Shown: positions 44,894-54,538 of the stretch, piece by piece | How positions within the stretch are numbered: position 1 is the stretch's first letter | Layout of the letters: every line of letters starts with the position of its first letter | DNA from: MED-G116 sp038107835 | Lineage (GTDB): Bacteria > Pseudomonadota > Alphaproteobacteria > Puniceispirillales > Puniceispirillaceae | Length of the DNA stretch: 64,000 nucleotides | Assembly: GCA_038107835.1 (NCBI GenBank) | Contig: JAYNHH010000007.1 | Span: 30,667-94,666, forward strand | Direction: 5' to 3' | Notes under the pieces: model-generated | Database searches by the model: none | What the model was told of the DNA's origin: nothing | The model's input: only the letters and a program-made list of their open reading frames with translations | Made by a program: the position numbers and the translations under genes

Positions 44894-45097
44894 CTAGGCA
44901 TTGCCGTCTTTGCGCAGCCACATCAACACCAGAATGACGACAAGCGCCAGCGCCTGAAAGATGATCCGATAGCGCATGATCCGGTTGGAGTTCTTTACAT
45001 TGTAGGTGCCACCACGTGCCATTGTCAGAACGCCCCAGCCCAGAATGCCCGCAACAATGACCAGGGAAGCCACCAATATGATTTGGTCTATCGTCAT
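44894..45097 (-). CDS. HIG1-type twin transmembrane protein
   Basis: A 67-residue protein with two membrane helices (about 5-27 and 44-62) joined by a polar loop carrying MARGGTYNVKNSNRIMRYRI. The loop and the pair of helices match the HIG_1_N (hypoxia-induced) family, whose mitochondrial members Rcf1/Rcf2 bind cytochrome oxidase. A role with respiratory oxidases is inferred from the family. It lies 30 bases upstream of the adenosyltransferase, as commonly in alphaproteobacteria. Confidence 0.85.
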   Translation of the reverse strand: MTIDQIILVASLVIVAGILGWGVLTMARGGTYNVKNSNRIMRYRIIFQALALVVILVLMWLRKDGNA

Positions 45098-45160
45098 TTT
45101 CCGGGCTCCTGACCCAATTGTCCTATCCGCTCCCTACATAGGCATCTGGCCGGCAAAAAA

Positions 45161-46057
45161 CTATATGTCACCAATCGAAACATTGAACCGGCGCGCGGCG
45201 GCAACCGCCGTGTTGCGCAGCAGACAGGCAATGGTCATCGGGCCAACACCACCGGGAACAGGAGTAATGGCCCCGGCCTTTTCTGCTGCTGACGCGTAAT
45301 CGACATCGCCGGTGAGACGGAATTTGCCCTCCCCGCGTTCAGGTGCCGGCACGCGATTGATGCCAACATCAATCACCGTGGCCCCCGGTTTGACATAATC
45401 ACCGGTAATCATCTCCGGCCGTCCCACGGCAGCGACAAGAATATCAGCATTGGCGCAGACAGCTGGCAGATCCTTTGTCCGAGAGTGGGCAATGGTTACG
45501 GTGCAGCTTTCACGCAGCAGCAGCTGTGCCATCGGTTTGCCGACAATGTTCGAGCGCCCGACAACAACTGCATTCAACCCTGACAGGGATCCAAGCTGGT
45601 CACGCAGAAGTAGCAGACATCCGTAGGGTGTGCAGGGCACGAGCGACTGCTGACCTGTTGCCAGAAGACCGGCATTGACCACATGAAAGCCGTCAACATC
45701 CTTTTCAGGTGCGATCGCGTTGATCACCGCGTCCTCGTCAATCTGATCTGGTAGTGGCAACTGAACAAGAATGCCGTCAACAGCGTCATCCGCATTCATC
45801 TCGGCAATCAGGGCCAGCAGAGTTGCCTGATCAGTGGTTGTGGGCAGGCGGTGTTCGATCGAACGCATGCCGGCGGTTGTCGTGCGTTCTATTTTGTTGC
45901 GCACATAAACGGCGCTGGCCGGATCCTCGCCAACCAGAACGACGGCAAGCGCTGGTGCCCGCCCAATGGCGTCCTCGATGGTCTTTGCCTCGACGGCAAC
46001 CATCTGTACCAATTTTTCCGAAAAAGCCTTGCCGTCAATCACGTCAGCTTGCGCCAT
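45161..46057 (-). CDS. folD: Bifunctional methylenetetrahydrofolate dehydrogenase/cyclohydrolase
   Basis: A 298-residue enzyme for one-carbon units on folate. The substrate motif is DGILVQLPLP, the catalytic Lys is in YVRNKIERT, and the NADP motif is VVGRSNIVGKPMAQLLL. The GTPVPGGVGPMT-type C-terminal motif reads ITPVPGGVGPMTIA. The ATG at 46057 (MAQADVIDG) has a run of G six bases upstream and is preferred over the first in-frame start at 46078. Confidence 0.96.
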   Translation of the reverse strand: MAQADVIDGKAFSEKLVQMVAVEAKTIEDAIGRAPALAVVLVGEDPASAVYVRNKIERTTTAGMRSIEHRLPTTTDQATLLALIAEMNADDAVDGILVQLPLPDQIDEDAVINAIAPEKDVDGFHVVNAGLLATGQQSLVPCTPYGCLLLLRDQLGSLSGLNAVVVGRSNIVGKPMAQLLLRESCTVTIAHSRTKDLPAVCANADILVAAVGRPEMITGDYVKPGATVIDVGINRVPAPERGEGKFRLTGDVDYASAAEKAGAITPVPGGVGPMTIACLLRNTAVAAARRFNVSIGDI

Positions 46058-46171
46058 TACTATCCCCCCACACGTCATAAACGCGCCCTATGATCAGTGT
46101 CAGCCAGATCAGGTGACACCTGTTTTACGCCCCAAATTCACCTTTACACGACATTGTCGTGGTCAACTGGT

Positions 46172-46459
46172 TCAATACTGGGCTGTCATCATGTCAACCA
46201 GCAGATTTCGCAGGAATTGTGCCGCCAGGAAAACAACAATCGGACTGAAATCAATGCCGCCCAGATCGGGCATGAATTGGCGGATACGGCCCAAAATTGG
46301 TTCATGTATCCGGCCGAGAACGGAAACGGCCATCCGCACTGCTGGCTGCCATGGATTAACGATGCGAAAGGCAATTAGCCACCCCACGATGATATAGGCG
46401 AGCAGGGTCCAGATATAGATGTTGATGATCTGGTCAATCAGGATAATGAAAGCGTTCAT
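46172..46459 (-). CDS. YggT family membrane protein
   Basis: A 95-residue protein with two hydrophobic helices (about 3-28 and 66-85) and the YggT loop PWQPAVRMAVSVLGRIHEPIL and IRQFMPDLGGIDFSPIVVF. YggT proteins are linked to osmotic tolerance or cell shape in some bacteria, but the function is not firmly known. The ATG at 46459 was chosen; the frame is open to 46519. In relatives a DUF167 gene often separates it from folD; none is seen here. Confidence 0.88.
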   Translation of the reverse strand: MNAFIILIDQIINIYIWTLLAYIIVGWLIAFRIVNPWQPAVRMAVSVLGRIHEPILGRIRQFMPDLGGIDFSPIVVFLAAQFLRNLLVDMMTAQY

Positions 46460-46690
46460 TCTAGGTCCCCGGTTGAGATGACGGGTTGGTTCCGGTGTCA
46501 GACCATACACCCATCCCATCGGCGCTTACAATCATCTCGTTGGCCCGTCCTGTGCATTTTGTATCATCATGACAGATGACATGAAAACAGCTGGTCTGGT
46601 CCTGAATTTATTTGATCATCGATGGTGGTGACTGTTAAGTCTTGGCACATGACGAAGAAGGATCGAAACAGTGATCAAGGTGGGGCGCAG

Positions 46691-47305
46691 ATGCCGCGCG
46701 GCCTTAGCCGCAAACGCGTGCCGGTCATTCTTGCCATTCTTCTGTTTCTGAGTCTTGCCACTGGCGTGTTTGTCGTCTCCGAGAAACACGCCCAGAAAGC
46801 ACTAATGGGGTTTCCCAACTTCGCTGACAGCCCGTTTGTTTTGACCGACCAGAATGGCGATCTGCGCAGCAATGCAGATTTTGCCGGCAAGCCGATTGCG
46901 CTGTTCTTTGGCTTTACCTATTGTCCTGATGTCTGCCCCACTACCCTGATGTCGCTGGCCAATTCACTTGATGCGTTGGGTGATGATGGTGTGGATGTGG
47001 ACGGGTTGCAGATCATTTTCGTCTCAGTGGATGCCGAGCGTGATACGCCGCAACAGATGCGGGACTATCTGACATTGTTCGAGATGGATGTCGTCGGGCT
47101 GACTGGTAATACACAGGCGCTGGCCGATAGCCGCGCCGCGTTTGGTGCTTTCGCCCAGAAAATAGAGGGCGAGGATGGTGATTTTACCTATGACCATTCG
47201 GCGGCGGTCTATCTGTATGACCAGGATGGTGGTTTTGCTGGGACGATTGTCTTTAATGAGCCCGAAGAATTTATTCGCGAGAAACTGCGACGTCTTCTGA
47301 GCTGA
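46691..47305 (+). CDS. SCO1/SenC family copper chaperone
   Basis: A 204-residue protein with an N-terminal membrane anchor (about residues 11-30) and a thioredoxin-like fold. The copper ligands are Cys78 and Cys82 in FTYCPDVCPTT and His169 in YDHSAAVYL. SCO proteins help assemble the CuA centre of cytochrome c oxidase. The start at 46691 has AGGTGG seven bases upstream; in-frame ATGs at 46622 and 46649 are possible. No oxidase gene is nearby. Confidence 0.92.
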   Translation: MPRGLSRKRVPVILAILLFLSLATGVFVVSEKHAQKALMGFPNFADSPFVLTDQNGDLRSNADFAGKPIALFFGFTYCPDVCPTTLMSLANSLDALGDDGVDVDGLQIIFVSVDAERDTPQQMRDYLTLFEMDVVGLTGNTQALADSRAAFGAFAQKIEGEDGDFTYDHSAAVYLYDQDGGFAGTIVFNEPEEFIREKLRRLLS

Positions 47306-47332
47306 TTTGCCAGAAATTATTAACCTGAATCA

Positions 47333-47359
47333 TAACCTTCTGCATACTGCAAAAGGTTA
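47333..47359. promoter_or_regulatory. Inverted repeat upstream of the outer-membrane-type gene
   Basis: TAACCTT (47333-47339) and AAGGTTA (47353-47359) form a perfect seven-base inverted repeat around a 13-base centre that itself contains CTGCA twice. It ends 24 bases before the next start codon. It could be an operator or a leader hairpin. Confidence 0.35.
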
Positions 47360-47383
47360 AATATCACGCCCTTTCCGCAAGCT

Positions 47384-48748
47384 ATGAATGTAGCCGTCTC
47401 AGCAGCCATTGCCATAAACTGTTATCTTCTTCTGGCTCTGCCGTCGAATGCTCAGCCATATCCTCTGCCGGAAATGGAGTCTTCGCCTGTTGGTTCAGCA
47501 TTCCAGTCTGACCCGGAGGATGAATTTTCTGAACGTTGGTTCCTGCTTCGGCTGCATATGATGGATCGCCAGAATCAGCCAGAACTTGTCATGCAGCTGG
47601 CCAGCCTCGGATTGAGGATGCATCAGGACTCGATCAGGCTGCGCGTGGCCTATGCCAAGGCTGGAACCGCAGCTGGCCGGTGCGACTGGGTCAGGCAGCA
47701 TCTTCTTCTTATTCGCAAAAACGCCACCTCAAACAAATTCAGGCAGCTTGCGCGCGACCTCATTTATCGTTGTTTTGGAGGGTGGAAGCATTATCTGGCC
47801 GCTGGTGCCGTGACTGGCAAGCGGCACTCAATCAATGGCCGCAGCAATGCAGCCACAATCACTGCCGAGCCGGGGTCCAGATTTTACAATCAATGTCTTG
47901 TCTATCGGGGGTTCTGCAACCCGGACAGGCATATTCATATCTCCGAAACACGCCGTTCAGCGATTGATCTCTGGGGTTACCTGGCCGCCATTCTTCATCG
48001 TGAGACTGGTGCTGACTTCACCAATCAGATTGTGGTGCAAATGTTCCGACGGTCTCCATCAAAAGCGCGATTTCAGGCCAAGGGTGTGGCACTCAGCTTT
48101 TACATGCGACGACCTGTGACGCAGCGAACATATCTGTCATTTGAAATGGAAGCTGGCGCGGGTGAGTTCCAGCGTGGCACCGCTGAAACCGATCTGAACC
48201 AGCAACATCTTTCGGTGGCGGGGGGACTTGGCCATCGGTTGGTGCGGGGATGGCCCGAATTCATCTGGCAGATTGAGGAAAGACGCTCATTTTCGGGTGA
48301 GGGGACGACACGGCATGCAGTTCTGGGAACCAAGATCAGACGGCTCTGGGATAATGATTGGCTTGGTGAGCTTGGCGTTGAGCGCATCGTCGCAGAGCAT
48401 GCACCTGGTGCGGCAAGACCAGATTCTGTTGCAGATGTTGCGTCAGCATCGCTCCGCTTTCCGCTTGCCAGCAAAGGTGCGGTCCTGCCCGGTTACCGGG
48501 TTGAGGGCGAGGCACGTCTGTCAAAGGTGAGCGAGCAATTCTCCCGCCCATTTTTCTATCTGGCCAGCCAGCACGCCGATGTGACAAGCAGCAGTGCCGT
48601 TTCACTTTCCTTCGTGCCTGAATCGTCGTCACACCCAAAGATTGAAATTGCTTTTAGAAAAGACCGAATAGAGACACCAAACCCTCTGATACCTAAACAA
48701 GCAAACAACATAACACTTCGTTTTTATTTTTATAAATTTTCCAGTTGA
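47384..48748 (+). CDS. Putative outer-membrane beta-barrel protein with helical N-terminal domain
   Basis: A 454-residue protein I cannot place firmly. It has a signal peptide (about 1-23, ending SNAQP), a helical region with TPR-like spacing (about 48-130), and then about 300 residues rich in alternating polar and hydrophobic stretches such as GVALSFYMRRPVTQRTYLSF and VEGEARLSKVSEQF, as in a porin-like barrel. Four cysteines (100, 130, 171, 178) could form periplasmic disulfides. The layout recalls the surface lipoprotein assembly modifier (Slam, DUF560) family, but the last residues (YFYKFSS) do not end in the usual aromatic. The 3' end and the following DNA are AT-rich. Confidence 0.5.
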   Translation: MNVAVSAAIAINCYLLLALPSNAQPYPLPEMESSPVGSAFQSDPEDEFSERWFLLRLHMMDRQNQPELVMQLASLGLRMHQDSIRLRVAYAKAGTAAGRCDWVRQHLLLIRKNATSNKFRQLARDLIYRCFGGWKHYLAAGAVTGKRHSINGRSNAATITAEPGSRFYNQCLVYRGFCNPDRHIHISETRRSAIDLWGYLAAILHRETGADFTNQIVVQMFRRSPSKARFQAKGVALSFYMRRPVTQRTYLSFEMEAGAGEFQRGTAETDLNQQHLSVAGGLGHRLVRGWPEFIWQIEERRSFSGEGTTRHAVLGTKIRRLWDNDWLGELGVERIVAEHAPGAARPDSVADVASASLRFPLASKGAVLPGYRVEGEARLSKVSEQFSRPFFYLASQHADVTSSSAVSLSFVPESSSHPKIEIAFRKDRIETPNPLIPKQANNITLRFYFYKFSS

Positions 48749-48920
48749 GAAAAAAGCGTAAATAAACACAGCTTAAAATTGTGTAATCGTGATTTATATC
48801 TCTGTTTTTACACTATTTTTTTACAGTGAATTTGAGTAAGTTCATACTTCACATCGTATGCTGGCTCTGAGGAGCCACACTTTCGAGTGTGGTGGTTTTG
48901 GATACGCAAAAGGAAGTCGG

Positions 48921-49532
48921 ATGAACGTTCTGCTGGGATATGCCAACAGCTTAAGCCGCGATTTCGCTCAGAAACATCTTGGTAATGGCCAGCTGGATTT
49001 TCACGTCATAACGGCTGGCACATTTGCTGATTGTCTGCAGCTTATCCATGATTTCAAATCGCTTGATGTGGCCTGCCTGGACCTTGAAATGCGGGATATG
49101 GAGGGTGTACGAGGGTTCAAGAAGTTCCGTCAGGCGACCGGGCGGCGGATGCCTGTGGCCGTGATCGGATCAGACGCCGGTGGTGGCGAGGCACGCGACT
49201 TATTGCTTGCTGGGGCTGCGGGCTATCTTCCCTATTCACTGAGTGCCGATGCGCTGATTGGGGCGATCAAGCTAATTGCGGCGGGCGAGATCTTCGTGCC
49301 GGTTGACATGATGACCGCAAATAGTGAGGCAACAAGGGATCGTATGCTCACAAAGCGTGAACAGCAGGTTCTGACCGGCCTTCTGGCTGGTCAGAGCAAC
49401 CGCGAAATTGCTGATCAATTGAGCTTGAGCGAGGTGACGATCAAGCATCATCTCAAGGGCCTGCGCTCCAAGCTGGGTGCAAAAAACAGAACGCACGCCG
49501 TCTGCCGCGCGATTGAGCTTGGACTCAGCTGA
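48921..49532 (+). CDS. LuxR/NarL-type response regulator with atypical receiver
   Basis: A 203-residue regulator: receiver domain (about 1-115) and C-terminal LuxR helix-turn-helix (about 137-200; LTKREQQVLTGLLAGQSNRE and LSEVTIKHHLKGLRSKLGA). The phosphoacceptor position Asp54 is present, but the N-terminal acidic pair is replaced (VLLGYANS) and the conserved Lys reads Tyr105 (GYLPYS), so normal phosphorylation is doubtful. The ATG at 48921 has AAAGGAAG upstream. There is no sensor kinase nearby. It may control the preceding outer-membrane gene, but that is inference. Confidence 0.88.
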   Translation: MNVLLGYANSLSRDFAQKHLGNGQLDFHVITAGTFADCLQLIHDFKSLDVACLDLEMRDMEGVRGFKKFRQATGRRMPVAVIGSDAGGGEARDLLLAGAAGYLPYSLSADALIGAIKLIAAGEIFVPVDMMTANSEATRDRMLTKREQQVLTGLLAGQSNREIADQLSLSEVTIKHHLKGLRSKLGAKNRTHAVCRAIELGLS

Positions 49533-49537
49533 ATTTG

Positions 49538-51478
<1,941 letters not shown>

Positions 51479-51593
51479 TCCCAAATCCTCCGGTGATGAT
51501 GGCGGACGTCTGCTGCGTCCCGTTCCATTCTTTTAATTCCAGTGCGTATTTTAGACTGCCAGAGTGCCTGTCGGCAAGCCAGTCGGTGTTCGC

Positions 51594-52157
51594 CTATTCG
51601 TCTGGCTGTCTCGTTTGGATGGCCTCGTGTTCCAGCCCCTCAAGATCATCAATGCCGTTGGTGTCGAGGATGGCGCGGCAAATCGTCATGGAAAACCCTG
51701 CCCGTGCGAGCGATCCCATATGCCGGTGACGCGTTCTTTCGTCAGCCACTCCCTGGAAAAAGGGTCCCAGCCGGCGGCGTCTGGCAAAATGGATGGCTGC
51801 CGCCAGTTCGGCATCTTGATGATCGGCGTCCGCGGTGTGGAGTGCTGTCGCAATCGCCGCGTCATCAAGGGCATGCTGGCGCAATCGCTGGCGTATCGCC
51901 ATGGTGGATTTTCCCTGTCGGCGCTGGCTGCGTGCCTGGCTTGCAGCAAAGGCGACATCATCGACATAGCCGAGATGCTGACATTTTTCGACGACGCGGG
52001 TCATCGCACTGGCCACCTCTGCCGGTTCGATGTCTGCAAGTTTTCTGGTGGCAAACCGGCTCAGCACCTCCCGAAGCCGTTGCTCGGATGCGCTGTAGCG
52101 TCCGAGATAATGAACGGCCTTGTTCATCAGGCGTGTCTCGGTTTTCTCAATGCTCAT
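51594..52157 (-). CDS. recX: RecX family regulatory protein
   Basis: A 187-residue helical protein that inhibits or modulates RecA filaments. The N-terminal YLGRYSASEQRLREVLSRF and the segment LGYVDDVAFAASQARSQRRQGKS are the RecX signatures (LxxxRxRSxxELxxxLxxK and GYhdDxxYAxxxxxxR types). The ATG at 52157 is used; the frame is open to 52256. recA is not adjacent. The gene lies upstream of acs and is divergent from the ABC permease. Confidence 0.85.
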   Translation of the reverse strand: MSIEKTETRLMNKAVHYLGRYSASEQRLREVLSRFATRKLADIEPAEVASAMTRVVEKCQHLGYVDDVAFAASQARSQRRQGKSTMAIRQRLRQHALDDAAIATALHTADADHQDAELAAAIHFARRRRLGPFFQGVADERTRHRHMGSLARAGFSMTICRAILDTNGIDDLEGLEHEAIQTRQPDE

Positions 52158-52291
52158 GGGTCCAGCTGGGATGGTTAATCGGCAGGGATGACGGCGTCCA
52201 GTATGCGGCCCGCGTTGCGAAGCTGCAAGGCCGGTTACCAACCGAGCCGGGGCCATTGCGCTTTTTGACGCTCCAACCTATCTTGTCGCCA

Positions 52292-53158
52292 ATGAACAAA
52301 AAACATCACATCACTGGACCATCCCCATCCAAAAGCCCGGCGGCGTCAATCCGCGATGACCAACCGGTCATTCGGCCAATACAGATTGATCGGATTAACT
52401 GGATCGGTCTGCAGACGCTTTATCTGCGGGAAGTGCAGCGGTTCATGAAGGTTGCCATGCAGACTCTTGCGGCACCGGTGATTACCTCGATTCTGTTCCT
52501 GATGGTCTTTTCCGTCGCCATAGGTGACCGCGCCGGCCTGTCGGGCGGGGTTGATTTCGTCACATTCCTGATTCCGGGTCTGGTGATGATGACGGTGCTG
52601 CAGAATGCCTTTGCCAACACGTCTTCATCAATCGTCGTATCAAAGGTTCAGGGTAATATCGTCGATCTGTTGATGCCCCCGCTGGGACCAGGAGAGCTTC
52701 TCGTCGGTCTTGCCGCAGGTGGAATGACGCGGGGTATCATGGTCGGTATTGTCGCGGCGATTTGTCTTGCCGTTTTGGGTGGTTTAGGCTTGCCGAGCCA
52801 GCCACTTGTCGCGCTGGCCTTTCTGTTTCTGGGTTCACTACTGATGGCGCTTGCCGGAATTCTGGCAGGCATCAGGGCGAATAAGTTTGATGAAATGGCG
52901 GCCATTACGAATTTTGTCATCCAGCCGCTGGCCTTCCTGTCTGGCACCTTCTACTCCGTCAACAGATTGCCAGCACCTTTTGACACCATTGCCACCCTCA
53001 ATCCCGTATTTTATGTGATTGATGGGTTTCGTTATGGCATGATCGGCGCCGCCGACAGACCAATCGTGATCGGCTTGATAGGCCTGACTGTTCTGAATCT
53101 TGTTCTGGGTTACGTCTGTTACCGGGTGCTGTGCAGTGGATGGCGGCTTAAAAGCTGA
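52292..53158 (+). CDS. ABC-2 type transporter permease
   Basis: A 288-residue membrane protein with about six helices. The amphipathic segment LYLREVQRFMKVAMQTLAAP and the first helix ITSILFLMVFSVAIG are typical, and the C-terminal NPVFYVIDGFRYGMIG is the ABC-2 family signature. The ATG at 52292 follows from the conserved N-terminus; the frame upstream is antisense to recX. No ATPase gene is next to it, so the partner must be elsewhere. Lipid, polysaccharide or drug export are all possible. Confidence 0.88.
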   Translation: MNKKHHITGPSPSKSPAASIRDDQPVIRPIQIDRINWIGLQTLYLREVQRFMKVAMQTLAAPVITSILFLMVFSVAIGDRAGLSGGVDFVTFLIPGLVMMTVLQNAFANTSSSIVVSKVQGNIVDLLMPPLGPGELLVGLAAGGMTRGIMVGIVAAICLAVLGGLGLPSQPLVALAFLFLGSLLMALAGILAGIRANKFDEMAAITNFVIQPLAFLSGTFYSVNRLPAPFDTIATLNPVFYVIDGFRYGMIGAADRPIVIGLIGLTVLNLVLGYVCYRVLCSGWRLKS

Positions 53159-53189
53159 TCGGGCGCGAACCCCAAAGAGGGGGCCTTGA

Positions 53190-54323
53190 ATGTGTATGGG
53201 GAATAAAATGAGTGGCAATGAGCAGGCAAATGGCATTTTACCGGTCCAGCAACTCCGGCAGGCCATAGAGGCTGGCATCATCACCGCCGAAAATGACATC
53301 GAAGCAGCGCAGATTCAACCGGCCAGCCTTGACTTGCGACTGGGCAGTGATGCGTGGCGTGTGCAGGCCTCCTTTCTGCCCGGGCGCGGCCTGAGTGTGA
53401 CTGACAAGCTCGAGAAATTTGCCATGCACCGCATTGACCTCCGTGATGGTGCGGTGCTGGAACGCGGCTGTGTCTATATTGTCAGGCTTCAGGAATCGCT
53501 CTGCCTTCCCGCCGATCTGTCGGCAATGGCCAATCCCAAAAGCTCGACTGGCCGGCTTGATATTTTCACGCGCCTGATCACCGATGGTGCCGGCGAGTTT
53601 GAGGCTGTGGAAAATGGGTATGAGGGTCCGCTCTATGCGGAGATTTCACCACGCACCTTCTCTGTTCTGGTTCGGTCTGGTTCGCGTCTGTCACAGCTGC
53701 GCCTTCGCCGTGGACCTGCTGTGATTTCCGACAATGCCATGCAGGAGTTGCAGGAGACCACTGGTCTGGTGCATGGCAGCGAGACGCCGGATATCCGCGA
53801 TGGGGTGGGGTTGAGTGTCAATCTGCTGCCTGATGAGAAAAGCGGAATGATCGGATGGCGCGCGCGCAAACATGCTGGTCTCATCGACATCGACGCCCCG
53901 CGCAGCTGTTCTGTCAATGCGTTTTGGGAACGGTTGACAGAGGCTGATCTGGTCGCTGGTGGGCTGGTGCTGAATCCGGATGAATTCTACATTCTGGCAA
54001 GCCGTGAATTTGTCACTGTGCCACAGGGATATGCCGCCGAGATGCGCGCCTATGATACGCGCGTCGGCGAATTCCGGGCGCATTATGCGGGCTTCTTTGA
54101 CCCTGGCTTTGGCATGGCGGAGCTTGGCGCTGGCCAGACCCGTGCGGTGCTGGAGGTGCGCTCGCATGATGTACCTTTTCTGATTGAGCAGGGGCAAACG
54201 GTATGCCGATTGGTTTATGAACCGATGGCAGAACGCCCCGATGCCCTTTATGGCGATGCCGGTTCGACATCGAACTACCAGTCGCAGGGGCTGCGTCTCG
54301 CCAAACATTTCATTCAGGATTGA
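53190..54323 (+). CDS. dcd: 2'-deoxycytidine 5'-triphosphate deaminase, two-domain form
   Basis: A 377-residue protein made of two dUTPase-like halves. The first half has IQPASLDLRLGSDAWRV and ANPKSSTGRLDIFTRLITDG; the second has FYILASREFVTVPQGYAAEM and TRAVLEVRSHDVPFLIEQGQ and ends SQGLRLAKHF. Ordinary Dcd is about 190 residues, so this is the long form found in alphaproteobacteria. It makes dUTP for thymidylate synthesis. GAGGGGG lies eight bases before ATG 53190; ATG 53208 is an alternative start. Confidence 0.9.
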   Translation: MCMGNKMSGNEQANGILPVQQLRQAIEAGIITAENDIEAAQIQPASLDLRLGSDAWRVQASFLPGRGLSVTDKLEKFAMHRIDLRDGAVLERGCVYIVRLQESLCLPADLSAMANPKSSTGRLDIFTRLITDGAGEFEAVENGYEGPLYAEISPRTFSVLVRSGSRLSQLRLRRGPAVISDNAMQELQETTGLVHGSETPDIRDGVGLSVNLLPDEKSGMIGWRARKHAGLIDIDAPRSCSVNAFWERLTEADLVAGGLVLNPDEFYILASREFVTVPQGYAAEMRAYDTRVGEFRAHYAGFFDPGFGMAELGAGQTRAVLEVRSHDVPFLIEQGQTVCRLVYEPMAERPDALYGDAGSTSNYQSQGLRLAKHFIQD

Positions 54324-54429
54324 TTCGGCCTTGCTTTCAGGCGCCGGCCATTGATCCGTTCAAGGCACCATCTTTCTTGACATTTCATGCCAGAAAGGCC
54401 AAGGATTGCCTGTAATTTCGTTCGGGTTC

Positions 54430-54480
54430 AGGCATAACCACCGGCGCTGTCAAATGACGGGTTGGTGGTTATGCCTTTTT
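54430..54480 (+). terminator. Long hairpin with T run between dcd and argD
   Basis: A perfect 13-base stem AGGCATAACCACC / GGTGGTTATGCCT (arms 54430-54442 and 54464-54476), with an inner five-base stem CTGTC/GACGG, is followed by TTTT. It probably ends the dcd transcript. TGCCTG at 54407-54412 can pair with CAGGCA at 54429-54434 and would compete with the left arm, so attenuation of argD is possible. Confidence 0.7.
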
Positions 54481-54538
54481 GGCCCGTTATCCGCTTCAAA
54501 TCGACCGCCACAGAGTCAGCACAAAACCAAATCAGACG

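Noticed and set aside
54377..54382. TTGACA as a promoter for argD
   Set aside because: No acceptable -10 lies 15-19 bases downstream and any transcript would meet the strong hairpin at 54430-54476.
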